DNA from: Siphonodentalium dalli
Taxonomy: Eukaryota > Mollusca > Scaphopoda > Gadilida > Siphonodentaliidae
Direction of reading: 5' to 3'
DNA: 64,000 nt
Assembly (NCBI GenBank): GCA_032622095.1
Contig: CP136069.1
Coordinates: forward strand, 160,259,043 to 160,323,042
Every line of letters begins with the position of its first letter. Position 1 is the stretch's first letter. The position numbers were made by a program, and so were the translations under genes. This document shows, piece by piece, positions 23,640 through 37,000 of this stretch. The notes beneath the pieces were generated by a model. That model made no database searches and had not been told where the DNA came from. It saw only the letters and a list, made by a program, of their open reading frames with translations.

Positions 23640-24775
23640 TACGTAGCGTTTTTCCGAAGACCCATAACTCCGAAGGTCCGATTCTCCGAAGGTCAGATTC
23701 TCCGACGCCCCGATTCTCCGAAAGCCTATAACTCCGAAGTCCCGATTCTCCGAAATCCCATAACTCCGAAGACCCATAACTCCGAAAGCCCATAACTCCG
23801 AAGGCCTATAACTCCGAACGCCCATAACTCCGAAGGTCTATAACTCCGAAGGGCCGATTCTCCGAAGATCATGTTTTATCGCTTATTAAATAGTGTACAA
23901 TCCAGTGGCGGGGTCAATGGGGCCCTAGGGAAGATCGCCCCCAAAAAAACATGTCAAATGTCATGTAAACGTCAGGAAATCCCTCCTAGGCATTCAGATA
24001 TTCACAGTGTTCCTGCCCAGGGGAGCCCCCAGACCAAAGATTGGGGGCGACCCCTCCCATGTATGCGCTCCCCAAATCAGGCCTTCGTGATATGCTTTCG
24101 GCATATCATATGCATGATATATCCCCTACATATCCCCCACATATGCTAATTAATGTGCACCCCTAAATGTGAACCCTGGCTCCGCCACTGGTGTGCACCG
24201 GGTATATTATAACGAAACGCTGCAAGAATGTCAGAGTAGCCTAACATGCACAGGGGCGACAAGTTCTTCCCCGTTCACCCCTGTACATTTTACTCTGGCA
24301 TCTCATGTTATAGTATCTGGTGTATAGTCAGTGGCGGGCCAGGATTCCCATTTAGGTGGGGGCAGTAGGAACAGTTTGAATATTTTGATGCCCCATGAAC
24401 GATTTCCGGGCGTTTACATGACATTGGACATGTTTTGGTAGGGGCCCATATTGTCTGAAATAGCAAGTAGAGGTTTAATGGGGGCAGTGGCAATTTTGGG
24501 ACCCCTTGGCTTCGCCACTGGACTGTACACTATTTAGTAAACGATAATACCCCGATAAAACAAAATCTTCGGAGAATCGGACCTTCGGAGAAACGGACCT
24601 TCGGAGTTATGGGCCGTCGGAGAATCGGCCCTTCGGAGTTATAGGTCTTCGGAGAATCGGCCCTTCGGAGTTATGGGCTTTCGGAGAATCGGATCTTCGG
24701 AGTTATGGGCCGTCGGAGAATCGGGTCTTCGGAGTTGTGGGCCTTCGTAGTAATAGGTCTTCGGAAAACCGGTCT
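23640..24775. mobile_element. Foldback-like element with tandem-repeat arms
   Basis: The left arm (about 23648-23870) is a tandem array of ~16-bp units of two kinds, ATAACTCCGAAG (A) and GATTCTCCGAAG (G). The right arm (about 24567-24770) holds the same units on the opposite strand (CTTCGGAGTTAT, CTTCGGAGAATC). Inside the arrays the inverted match continues (TGTTTTATCG; TAAATAGTGTACA; TCCAGTGGCG). The core has two shorter blocks that each open CAGTGGCGG and close CGCCACTG (23899-24189 and 24331-24520). The overall layout resembles Drosophila FB foldback elements; no transposase is seen. Confidence 0.78.
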
Positions 24776-25264
24776 GACACCCATAGTCTCTTCGTGGTGC
24801 ATATATTAATTTAAATAATTCGGTTGTTAGCAACGACATTTCGATCAGAACTTTTTTTTTTATCGTGGAAAATTAAGACATTTGGTTGGAACACTAAACA
24901 AATAGAGGACTGTTCGCTTGCTAAAAGTACACACTATTACTATTTAAATAGACCAGGTAGCAATGATCGGACATGCATGTGACACAAAGTCTTGTGAGAT
25001 AATTATCGGAATATAATGTTGAAGTGTGCAGTAAACTGCATGATAAACTTATAAATATGCATGATCTGGCGATGAATCGATGATTCACAAAACTTAAGAA
25101 AAAAACGTTTATCGACGAAAAATGACAAAATCAATGATAAGATTTTGGGCGCGGCGCTTTAGATTGTGCGGGCGGATACCGGAAACACACATCCAATTCA
25201 TTTTGGCCAAAGGGAACTACTCATCAATGAGTAGTTAGGTCAATATAGATAAATCACTAGATTG
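24776..25264. other. Intergenic DNA, nothing recognised
   Basis: Poly-T run near 24852; no supported frame. Confidence 0.5.
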
Positions 25265-25272
25265 TCATAGTT

Positions 25273-25340
25273 TGTTGAACTTATTATCTGAACATTTCCC
25301 CACCAATGTTGAACTTATTATCTGAACATTTCCCCACCAA
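25273..25340 (+). repeat. Exact tandem duplication, 34 bp x 2
   Basis: The unit TGTTGAACTTATTATCTG + AACATTTCCCCACCAA is present twice. It is part of a family 8 fragment that continues to about 25450. Confidence 0.9.
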
Positions 25341-25497
25341 TGTATAATCCTTTGATCCTGTTTGTCGTCTGCTCATTTTCCATGAGCACCTCTCCATGCA
25401 GATGAATAATAGACCCATCCAAGTTTATTTAGAAATGGTCATGGGTCAGTTATATACATACACGGTGAACTGAACATGTGTTTGGCTATTTGGCTGC

Positions 25498-25976
25498 AAT
25501 ACCTTTTATACTCAATCGATCCGATGGTCCCCATATCAGATTACAACAACAATAACGACGACGACATTTTTTTGAAATGCCGCTTCAGTTATCAGAATCG
25601 ATTAGTTGCCCAAAAATAATGCTAACGACAGTCATCTATAGCATAACATGGCCCAAAACGTGTTATTTATCAATATTTTGTTCAACAAAATCTGGTCGGA
25701 TTGTTGAATTTCTGACATCAAAAGCCACGTGCTTTTAGAGTTACCCATCTTCATCCGCAATTTGGTCCGAGACCGTTAATTGGTTTGACGACTTTTTACC
25801 AGACTGTAAAAAATTACACATCTCGAGAAAAAAAAAATAAAAAAAATCGATATCTGATCACTCTGAGCTTTGATGGGTGGATTCCTCGAGAGGAGACTCT
25901 AATAAAATATTTTTTACCCCCCGAAGCCAAAGAAATAGTAATTTGGGAGCGTTTATTCGGATTGTGCATCTTTAAG
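25498..25976. mobile_element. Family 4 element, diverged copy
   Basis: The left end is a worn ACCTTTTATACTCAATC. The right part keeps ATCGATATCTGATCACTC, CCTCGAGAGG and CCCCCGAAGCCAAAGAAATA. Confidence 0.65.
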
Positions 25977-26104
25977 CTGATAACATTATCTAAGGACATG
26001 CAATGAACTCAATCTTCACTTTTGAGTCACTGCTGTCATTTTGTAGACACGTCCGTGGCATATCAGTTGTAAAAGATGCATAATTCGAATAAACGCTACC
26101 AATT

Positions 26105-26185
26105 ATTCATATTCATTGGCGGGAAATGTTCAGATAACTGGTCGTTTGTTGAACTTGTTATCTGAACATTTCCTTATGGAACAAC
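26105..26185. repeat. Family 8 palindrome fragment
   Basis: GGGAAATGTTCAGATAAC and GTTATCTGAACATTTCC are inverted around GTCGTTTGTTGAAC. Similar palindromes lie at 53960-54020 and 60380-60430. Confidence 0.65.
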
Positions 26186-28395
26186 TCATCAAAATGTGAG
26201 TATTTATAGTAAATAAAGGGATTACACATAGGTTTCTGAAACTTACCATTCAATGTCAGACTGTTCGTCGCTCAGCTACAAGGACCACCTCGAATAAAGG
26301 TCACTCTTCACAATAATCCGAAAGGAACTTAATACTCATATGTCCTTTATACTGGTATACATGAATGACGTTATATGTTGACCGATATCAAGAGTTCAAC
26401 GCAACGATATATTTCACACATGATATATCCCTTGTTCACCGACATTGAAAACCTCGTACAATGTGTGGTATATATATCAATATAATTATAGCATGCGTTG
26501 TAACAGCAACACACAATTATATGGATTAATTTTTATTTTAATCTAATCGGATTTAATTTGAATTAAGCCATCCAAATTGGCTTGGATATAATGAACTGCC
26601 CGATAAAAAAAACTGCTAAAATGGCCTACACTCCGCCACATTATTCGGGGACATTGTGTGTGCCGAATGATTATACAGAAGCTCGATTTGAACAGCGAAG
26701 GGCCGGGTGAGTGGGCGATTATAAGGGATTTATCATTCTAATTGTTTCCGCCGGGTGAGTGGGCGATTATAAGGGATTTATCATTCTAATTGTTTCCGCT
26801 TTGAACATAGTATTTAAGAAATGGTTGTTTATTTGTTTACGTTCCATGGAGGATGGATGTAAGTTTGATCTGACATGTTGTTTAGAACGGGAATGTGTTC
26901 CATATATTTTAATGTAATTCAGTCTCATACATCTTGATTACCAGGTCAGTGTGAACCACCGATCGATCTATAATAGGCCGATCGGGCTAAAATAGTTCGA
27001 TTGGTCTTCCTGGCACAGTGTTCACTGTTAATAAGAGAGGGAACTCTAAATTTCTTGAATATTGAATTTTTTTTGTTCGAAGATTTGTACATGTTGATAT
27101 TGAACATTTTGTTTCAAAAAGAAATCAGAATAATTTTTTTTTCAAACTATCGGTTGAAAGATAAATTTAGAACAATTTAGAGTGACTCCGTTATCCCAGA
27201 TGCATGCTGGCTGTGAAAGACCTAATGGTCTATAATAGCCCGATATATAGGGCTATTATAGATCGATCAGTGCTTCTCCCAGACCTGATTACCCCAGCAA
27301 ATGTGTGAAAATTATGATGTTATAGTAGGGGATGACACTCTCCCATATAAATAACAATTGAAGACCAACAACCAAACCAACATCCATACTCAATGGAGCG
27401 TATAGCAATTAAGAGAAACACAAATAGAAGAAATTGTATTTAATCTTTAAAATGTCGAAATGTCAGTGTACAGAGACAAAAATATTAGCAAAACAAGATA
27501 TACTTTAGATTTAAACAATGGACATTACTCTGAGAGCGAACTATATATATCAAAAGGTATTATTACATAGAAAATAATGTAAATAGTGGTCATTTGAACA
27601 TGGTTTGCAAGACCACCGCATCAGATCTACAGATAAAGTATGGAATTCAGGGTCAGGGGACCTTAACTGGGGGAAAACTTATCAATAAACAAATTTAAAT
27701 TAACAGCACACAAGTTGGCCCAACTGAAAAGCATGCATACATGATACATACAAAGAGATATAAAAGGCGGCAAATGTGTTTAACAAAAAATAAAGAAGAA
27801 ATTTACATTGACTGCAAAATTTCTTGTTTCCCGATACACGTTAAACATGTGCTCTGAGTAAGTTTGCTATTCTTTAACTAAAATTATTGCACATTCAGCA
27901 AATAAAAGTGGTGAAACTGAATCCCAAAAAATATGTTTGCTTATAAAAAATATATATTTGGAGCAATTAAATTAAAGTTGTCTATTATCCATGGTAAACA
28001 TGTGGTCCGGTCAAGTGAGATCCCCTGCTCCTTAAATATCGGATATATAGCATCCAACGAATGTAAACCATAAAGGCACTCAATGGATGTGGTTTCTGGA
28101 AGGTTTCTAGAACATGCATGCACGCAGCAGGACTCATGTTTCCAATATAAGTCACATGAAGCCACTTTACTATCTGGTTGTGCGTGTACGAAGGCCAGTT
28201 TACTATCCTAGTTTTCAGCATCAGTGATTTACCTGCACATTATAGTGGATTCTTCCACAGTTCTGTTAGCGTGTCCCATAATGATATCATTCCAGATATC
28301 AGGTCGGGCACATCCTGAATTCAACTAAACACTTAAAAATAAAGCCCTCCCCTCATATAATACCCTGGAGCTCCTATGTTATTCGCCCGATAAGC
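26186..28395. other. Intergenic AT-rich DNA, no supported gene
   Basis: It contains a short inverted repeat around 26960-27270 (GATCGATCTATAAT and ATTATAGATCGATC). Overlapping minus frames at 27941-28221 have no recognisable domain. Confidence 0.5.
26703..26798 (+). repeat. Exact tandem duplication, 48 bp x 2
   Basis: The unit begins CCGGGTGAGTGGGCGATTAT and ends TTGTTTCCG. The copies 26703-26750 and 26751-26798 are identical. Confidence 0.95.
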
Positions 28396-28627
28396 GAGGT
28401 CACTGGGTCGCGGCCGTATTGGATTCATCCAGCTCCGTCCCGTGGCTTAAGAGATAATTCCAGCCCGGTTGCGTGGGTTTAGTGCTACTGGTAAAAGTTT
28501 TGGAGTAGCATTTCCATATATGGAGATTTTGAATTATTCATGTCTTCCATATATAGAATGCTACTCCAAAACTTTGACCTGTAGGACTAAAACCACGTAA
28601 CCGGACCTGGTGGATCCAATATTGCGT
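28396..28627. mobile_element. Palindromic element family 6, third copy
   Basis: CGCGGCCGTATTGGATTCA opens it and GGTGGATCCAATATTGCG closes it. The inner arms are TTTTGGAGTAGCATT and ATGCTACTCCAAAA. Confidence 0.72.
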
Positions 28628-28771
28628 AAATTGGTAATAATGATACTAGGGTGCCGTTCTAAATGCCATTAACATGGCCACTCAATTGCTCCTCCTTCAT
28701 AACAATATAAATGAATGTTTAGACCAATTGAATGTCAGTTGACATCACTGTCATTGTGCCATCATGATTAA

Positions 28772-29013
28772 AGGTACTCAATCAGATCAGACGCTTGATC
28801 TTAGATTTTAGAGTTATCTATCTTCACCCGCAAGACCGTCCGTTTGACCACGTGTTTCTGGGCCGCTTGTTATTAAACATCTCGAGAAATAACAAACTTC
28901 AAAAATCGATATCCGATCACTCTGAGCTTTGATGGGTGGGTTCCTCGACTCGAATCAAATATTTTGTTTACCCCCGAAGCCAAAGAAATAGTATTTTAGG
29001 AGCGTCTGATCCT
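28772..29013. mobile_element. TTAA-flanked family 4 element, short copy
   Basis: TTAA at 28768-28771 and 29014-29017. Inner blocks AAAATCGATATCCGATCACT and CCTCGACTCGAATC; the right end mirrors GATCAGACGCT. Confidence 0.78.
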
Positions 29014-29199
29014 TTAATCATTCACACGGATCGAGAAATGTTATTTGATCACAACAACTGACACGTTACCGATTTAGTGCACGCGGCACTGATTTTGAAT
29101 CGTGTGTGTAATATGATTTCGGATTATCCCTCCATCATCGAATTCACAGAACAACAATGTACTTAGTCAACTGTTAAAATAGAACTATACTTTATAATA

Positions 29200-29649
29200 T
29201 GTGACCCGCCATATCAAATCCAGTCGTAAGTCGGGATTTTTTTTACCCTGTGCCAATGCATTCTCTTGTATATGCGAGTCGACCATAGGTCGCCTCGCAT
29301 ATATAAGAGAATGCATTGGCCTAACAATATTTTACAATTTTAATAATTTTTTCTTGTATTCTTTAACAATTTTATAATTTCACCCATACAGAGCCCCAGA
29401 CAAACATGAGCAGACGACACTCTTCTATATGCTTCTATATATGTGTGGGGCTCCCTGCAGGGTAATGGATGTATTTTATTTTATGTCCTAACAATTGTAA
29501 GAAACATTTATTTAAAAAAAAATTGTAAGGCCAATGCATTCTCTTATATATGCGAGGCGACCTATGGTCGACTCGCATATATAAGAGAATGCATTGGCAC
29601 AGGGTAAAAAAATCCCGACTTACGACTGGATTTGATATGGCGGGTCACA
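29200..29649. mobile_element. Palindromic element family 7 (GTGACCCGCC ends), copy 1
   Basis: The inverted ends TGTGACCCGCCATATC and GATATGGCGGGTCACA are flanked by TA. Long arms include CCAGTCGTAAGTCGGG and paired CATTCTCTT.TATATGCGA hairpins like those of family 3. The core has a third hairpin (GAGCCCCAGACA / TGTGGGGCTCCC). Confidence 0.85.
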
Positions 29650-30053
29650 TATAAGTTGATCTTGATTATCAATAATTCTATAACGCCGTAAATATTTTCG
29701 AGAGTTCTCAGTGCGAGTTCGTTCTCCGGTGTTACAAATTGCCTCCCCTCTACCGTTAACTGATCCCGTTGGATATATCATGTTGGTCAAATCCCATAAT
29801 TCCGAGTCTGAGATTAGCATTCCTTTTTTTTTATAAATGAGAGGTTCCGGTGAATACATTCTGGTTAAATTATCTAGTAATAGTCCAAGTAAAGGGAAGC
29901 TTTGTTGTCAGGAAACAGGGACGCAGCTAGGAGGGCTCGAGTTTGTGGGGGTATTTATCTCCGATTTCCAATTGCTCCCATTGGACGACAAGCCAATTTA
30001 CAATTATTCAAATTAAGTAAACTCCATGCGCACTTATCGGGTTTCAACCTTAA

Positions 30054-30310
30054 CTCTTTGATGACTGGAGCTTCCTGCATTTTTGCGAAAACCATGTGCC
30101 AATGCATTCTCTTATATATATATGCGAGTCGCCCATAGGGCACCTCGCATATATAAGATAATGCATTGGCCTAACAATATCAACATTGACCTTGTAAGCC
30201 AGTGCATTCTCTTATATATGCGAGGCTCCCTATGGGAGACTCATATATAAGAGAATGCACTGGCACGTGATCTTTAATGCTGCACCAGCGTAGGTCCCGT
30301 CATGAAAGGG
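30054..30310. mobile_element. Palindromic element family 3, TTAA-flanked copy
   Basis: TTAA at 30050-30053 and 30311-30314, with ends CTCTTTGATGACTGGAGC and GTCATGAAAGGG. It lies just downstream of the 3' end of the membrane-protein gene. Confidence 0.82.
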
Positions 30311-30826
30311 TTAAAGACGTAACTTGAAACTTTCACGAACAGTTGGGTGGGAAAAAGTACAACATTTGTCCCGCCCCCCCATCAAGTCCAAAATCTTGAT
30401 ATGGAAATAACTAACTGTTCCCTAAATTTCAATACAAAATGTTAATCATGCATGCTCAATATTCTGAACATGGCCAACTTCCGTGTTTTAGAACAACAAA
30501 AGTGATATTCACTAGACGGAACAATAATGTAATCCGGTGGTTTATATACTGGGGGTAGATTCGACATCCTTGATATATATGTGATCGTTGCTAAGAATAT
30601 CCAGTCAATGCGATTTGTTAACGAGTAAGGTACTCGAAAAGGGTAAATATGAAAAAAATCATAAATTTATCTTTTGTTCAACCATCTCCACTAAGAAGAA
30701 CAAGGAATAATACTATATATGCTCTTATTTTAATTACGAGCGTAGCGAGGGGGGTGAACTCTGCAGCTTGGGTTGAGACACTCCACACCCTTTGCTACGT
30801 CCCTGATCACGAATCATGCATGCATA

Positions 30827-31053
30827 TTATATATGCACAGTTTCCGCATTACTATTGTAGTTCACGTCGTTGCTTCCGGAATTGGTAAATGTTTTGTACG
30901 AGAACGGTACGTGACGAAGATATCCTTTTCTTCTCGCCCAAACAACCATCCCGATCATCACAGCCAAGCCGACGACCGCTACAGACAGCGACAACGCTAA
31001 TGGTAGAGCCTGTTTCCATGGTACCTTGCTGTTATGTGGTGTCAAAGCCGCGC
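30827..31053 (-). CDS. Membrane-protein gene, exon 4 (membrane helix, tail, stop)
   Basis: The acceptor TTATTTGCAG is followed by two bases plus 75 codons including TAA. The helix LPLALSLSVAVVGLAVMIGM is followed by VVWARRKGY and a Tyr/Asn/Ser-rich tail ending ETVHI. Confidence 0.8.
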
Positions 31054-34000
31054 CTGCAAATAACAAGGCGAATCATGGACATAAGGCCAATAAAAAGTAA
31101 ACGCTAGATTTACATCCCCTCCTCAATTTTTTTTTATTTGGATATCTTTCTATATGCAAATTAGATTTTTGGCTTAACAATCAAATTAAATTCTAATGAC
31201 CCATTAATCAGTCTATTTCTCTATTTTGATCAAATTGGACCATCTAAATCACCTTGTATCATATAAGATAAGATACTGCTTCAATATCTAGAACTTCCCA
31301 TGCATGCATGAACATTATTTGTGTTAGGAAGAATAAATTATCAGAAATAAAATTCGCCCTCCCGCCCAATTTCTCTGAAAAAGATGGATGTAAATCCAGC
31401 AATGTTTATCCACCATCTTGTTTTCATAAACTTTGTCGCCTCGGGAATATTTTTGGTGTATTTTGGCGCCAAGAAAGGGAAATAATTTTCTGCGAATTTA
31501 CAGACATAGTACCATGTACCAAAACATGCATGTGATATATTTGAGGAATTCTAAAGACTCATAAATTAACTATCAAACTCAATAAGTTGTCCTACTTCTG
31601 GTGATTAGCCATTGACTCAATTCGTTGACGTTCAACGCCAATGGCGCGTCACTACATGTGACGTTACATAAGTTAATGATCATAGACGACACATTTAACT
31701 TACCAAATAACAATAAATTACAGCGATGATAATTAAAGGGATATGCTGGACTTTGACCAATGACATAATAAATACGTTACAGGACGCTTAGTGGTCGGAT
31801 ATGGTGTCATGTGAGGCTAAGCGAGATCAATATTAATATTGATCTCACTTCGCCTCACATGACACCATATCCGACCACTAAGCGTCCTGTAACTTATAAT
31901 ATTTTACAATTTCTGCTATTACGTTTAACATTTGTATATTTGGGATCGAGATAAACCCTGCATAGAGTTTACCGATGATGGTCAAGAAATGTGCAAATTA
32001 AAACAAGTGCACCGCCTAGAGTATCCCCGACAAGGTGGTTTCCGCTGAGGTATTCGTGTTCTGATGTGGCTTAATTTCAAAAGATGTCTTAGTTTGGCCT
32101 GTGATGATTGAATAAACCCTGCATGAATTCAAAACATTATTGAAATCGGTTCATATCTGTTTGAGTTATGAAGCCGGGAAAATATATAATCACGAAAAAT
32201 TGACAAACTAACGTTCATAACTCAGACAAAATGAAAATGCAAACAACGTCATTGGGCAGTGTTGTGAAAGCATTCGTGATGGAAAACCTCCATATCAAAT
32301 TCCATTCAGATTCGATAACCCATGGCTATTATATCTGCGCGAACAGACAAAAAGAAACAAGAAAACCATAGTCAGAAATGGTAACGCCACCAAGATCGTA
32401 TTATTAGCCATAAATATAAATAATAATACAATTATTCTATAAACTAGCTTTCAAATTTTATGCGGGAAATTTGCGTACTTCCATATTTCAAGTTTTCCCG
32501 TTTCTCGTGGCATACATTACTTTCATCAAACTGTCTTCTTTATTACACAAGCTGATAGGCCCGACTTCACCCGGGCTGTTTCCCATCTGCTTTCCGGTGA
32601 AAGGTGCGATTTGACCTTCAATTGACTATTTCGAAAGTCAAGGTCAGGTCAGGGTCATGATTTGTCCAGTCCAAAACACCCCCACCCGTAGAAAACTACC
32701 CATAGGTATCAAATTTCGTCGAAATCCGTCCGTTTTACCCAACTTGACCTTTAATTAACAATTTTGAAGGTCAAGGTAAGGTCAGAGTCATGATTTGACC
32801 CGTCCAAAACACCCCCCCCCCGACAAAAGTACCCATAGGTATCAAATTTCGTCGAAATCTATCCGTTTTATCCGAGTTGACCTTTGATTGGCCATATTGA
32901 AGGTCAAGGTCAGGCCGAGGTCACGATTTCACCCGTTCAAAACTCTCCTCGGACCAAAGTATCCCTAGGTATCAAATTTCGCCGAAATTTGTCCGTTTTA
33001 CCCAAATTGACCTTGCATTGACAGTTTTAATGGTCAAGGTCAGGTCGGGGTCACGATTTGACCCGTTCAAAACACTTCCCGGACACAAATACCCATAAGT
33101 ATAAAATTACGTTGAATTCTATGGAAAGCCGAGGAGGACATGTTGGTTGCTAATTGCTAGATATACGACGCGGTATTTTGAAGGTGTTTCAAACTAGGAG
33201 ATAGAAGTATTCTGCCTTTCAAATGGTGATGAATTATAGTAGTTTATTCAAATTTTATGGCATAAATTGTTATTAAAACCGTATATACTATAAAAAATTA
33301 ATGACTCGAAAATTAAGTGGGCCTTTAAACAAAGTCACAATTGCATTTAGGCTCATCTCATACTCGTCCATTCAGCGATATTCTACTGCGCAGTTTGTTA
33401 TAGCCTCCAGTATTTATTGAGCGTTATACCCCCAACTGTTATAATTCGCCTTTAGCAGGCGTACTCTTGCCTCAGATTATTGAGATATTAGGTCACACAT
33501 AATCACATTAAATCGCATCGTAACATAGCAATTGTGTGGGCTCCTTGGCGTGAATATGTAATGAGAAATAAGGTCATACGTAATGACATTAAACTCAAGA
33601 AAACCCTCGAAAACAAAACAAAATCACATTTAATGTTTTACGTTATTTCCTTCATAAAAAGAATCTTCGTGATAATGAACCCTCTCGTTACTTTAGAATA
33701 TAGAATTAACCTTAAAATAAAAAAAATCTTTGGAACACAGAACCTTCGGAATAACGAACCTTCGGATTGGTGAACCTTCGGAATAGCGAACATTCAGAGA
33801 AATTTCGGAATAGTGGACCTTCGGGATAGTGAACCTTCGGAATAGAGACATGCCCCCCAATATTCATATTATATGCCCAGAGTTCAAAGGTATGGACCCA
33901 TAAAATTCTAAACTTGGCCCTTAAAATATTGAACTCCAAATTGGAGCACACACAGAACACCACATAAGTCAACTGAACCTATGTCATGTCCCAATGCGGG

Positions 34001-37000
34001 AGGGTCCATATATACCACAACATTCATAGTATATGCCAAGAATTCAAAGGTATGGGCCCACGTAATGACATAAAATCTCAAGAAAACCAGCGAAAACAAA
34101 ACAAAATCACATTTAATGTTCTAAGTTAAGTTATTTCCTCCTGTATCTGTATCGGTGTGCGCGCATGATCAGTTCGGATGTGAGCGCACACTCCATATAA
34201 AGAATCTTTGTGAAAATGAACCCTCTCAAATTAGTCTCAATACTTTAAAATATAGAATTAACCTAAAAATAACAAAAACCTTCGGAATAGAGAACCTTCG
34301 GAATAGCGGACCATCGGGATAGCAAACCTTCATAATAGAAGCATGTCCCCACAATTACACCGGTGACGTAAACATATGTGCCAATCTTAGTTGTACTCTC
34401 GTAATTATCGGTACGATGAAACGGTGACGGAATCTGACGAGGTTTGCCGAATGTACAATCACCCAGTGAATTATCGATCGACCATGCGATATCAAAAAAC
34501 CAAAAGCTAGAAACACCACACTACGGTGGCGTAATAATTTCCATTAAACAAAGAAGGATAACTCTAAAATGGAAAATGTGAATGTCATTTGCCCCTCTTT
34601 TGAAAGCATTCATGATGGTGAACCTCCATACAAAATTTGATTTAGATCCTATATCCATTGGTTGAGATATATGCACGGAGGGACAAAAATCCAAATTTCC
34701 AGATAAACAAGATGGCTGCTGGCGGCCTGTTTTCAAAATTTTGGGGGAAAAATAGACACATCTTAAGGCCACCCCAAAGATCCATATGGAATTTGGTGAC
34801 AATCGGATGAGGGATATGGCCTGTTGGGTGTGCCGAAGGATTTAGTCATGTAACACAGGGGCCTGAAACGCGCTCCGCTGTCCGCCCCCCTTTTGCACTG
34901 CCCATATACGCCGCTCTATATACGCGCCTTCTTCGCGTTAATGGAACATTATATAGACAAGGGGCTCTGTAGAAATTCAACGTTTCACCATCGCTCGGGA
35001 GTCGCACAAATTTAGCCCATTCACCCCAGTAATGATAACGATATATACACGGATGGATCGGCAAAGAATTCATCTTTAAATAAATACCACAAACACCCAT
35101 CAGAAACATTCATACACGTTGCATTTGATAAAATTTTAACCACCGAATATTGTCTCCGGAGAGCGTATTTTTTCGATTTGATCCGGCTCAGACAGCAATG
35201 GACGCATGTGTATCGAAATTCACCACCCATGCAGTTTACTATCATTAAAAATCGTTCAAACGATCAACTAAATATCTGGAACTTAGTGATTTATTGTCGG
35301 CTAATAATTTATTTACTCATACAAATCAACACATTGTCAGTAAACAATTCTAATAGAGGAGAAATCTGTCGATAATTCCAACTTTAAAAAAGAAATTTGT
35401 CAAGTGACACAGTTCCTAAGTTTAATATTCATTGTGACCTGACCTTTCTATGACTGACAGAGTAGAAACAGCCAATCACCGCTCAGTGTTAGAATCGAGG
35501 TCCTCATTTTAATATTCATTATGACCTGACATCGATTCTAACACTGAGCGGTGATTGGCTGTTTCTACTCTGTCAGTCATAGAAAGGTCAGGTCACAATG
35601 AAAATTAAACTTATAGGAACTGTGTCACTTGACAAATTTCTTTTTTAAAGTTGGAATTATCGACAGATTTCTCCTCTATTAGAATTGTTTACTGACAATG
35701 TGTTGATTTGTATGAGTAAATAAATTATTAGCCGACAATAAATCACTAAGTTCCAGATATTTAGTTGATCGTTTGAACGATTTTTAATGATAGTAAACTG
35801 CATGGGTGGTGAATTTCGATACACATGCGTCCATTGCTGTCTGAGCCGGATCAAATCGAAAAAATACGCTCTCCGGAGACAATATTCGGTGGTTAAAATT
35901 TTATCAAATGCAACGTGTATGAATGTTTCTGATGGGAGTTTAGGGTATTTATTGAAAGATGAATTCTTTGCCGATCCATCCGTGTATATATCGTTATCAT
36001 TACTGGGGTGAATGGGCTAAATTTGTGCGACTCCCGAGCGATGGTGAAACGTTGAATTTCTACAGAGCCCCTTGTCTATATAATGTTCCATTAACGCGAA
36101 GAAGGCGCGTATATAGAGCGGCGTATATGGGCAGTGCAAAAGGGGGACGGACAGCGGAGCGCGTTACAGGCCCCTGTGTCATGTAAAGAGTAAAATCGAT
36201 TTTCACACGGAGTCCCGTTACCCAATAAGGGCCGTAACTCCGAAATTATCAATGGAAGAAACCCACTGTTTGTTAATAATCTTTCCCTCAGTCGGAAGGT
36301 AATTAAAATCCGACTGACGATAACCAAGATCTATAGAGCTTCAAAGTTGTTACGGACTGACGGACGGAGCACATTCCTATATCCCCCGCCAAAATAAAAA
36401 AACGACCAATAAGTGAATCGAAAATACAAGCTCGGACAAAGTAAAAGGGTTGCCAACAAATTGCCTTGAAAAGGGGGAATAACTCCACTAAAATTATAGA
36501 CGGACATCATAATCGCAGGTACACAGGTTCCCATGACATACCACTGTGCCAAATGACCTACCTGCAATATAGAGTTTCTCCCCTTGGTACGCTATTATGA
36601 TAGAAATATCAGCCCATCTTAAGTTTGTTTTCAGGGTCAGTCTTCAGCGTATGAAGGTACATTGGGTAAAACTATTTGATTGCCAACATTAAACGTAAAA
36701 TGCGACGTTTATGTTGTGCAAATGCAATAGAAAATCATATAATATGTGACCCGCCATATCAAATCCAGTCGTAAGTCGGGATTTTTTTTACCCTGTGCCA
36801 ATGCATTCTCTTATATATGCGAGTCGACCATAGGTCGCCTCGCATATATAAGAGAATGCATTGGCCTAACAATTTTTTATCATTTTTTTTAAAATAAATG
36901 TTTCTTACAATTTTTAGGACATAAAATAAAAAACATCCATTACCCTGCAGGGAGCCCCACACATATATAGAAGCATATAGAAGAGTGTCGTCTGCTCATG

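Noticed and set aside
23648-24770. CRISPR-like or regulatory array of short repeats
   Set aside because: No unique spacers; unit order and inverted arms fit a foldback element.
27941-28221. Two overlapping minus frames of 74-78 residues
   Set aside because: Some non-repetitive composition, but no domain, no convincing splice sites and competing frames; left as unassigned.
34846-36186. Matching frames on opposite strands, suggesting a duplicated gene pair
   Set aside because: They are mirror images produced by the long palindrome, with no family motif.
36091-36567. Minus frames ending in VIPPFQ-like peptides
   Set aside because: Similar GGAGTTATTCCCCCTTTT-type sequences recur in non-coding repeats of the window (for example 17310 and 17470).
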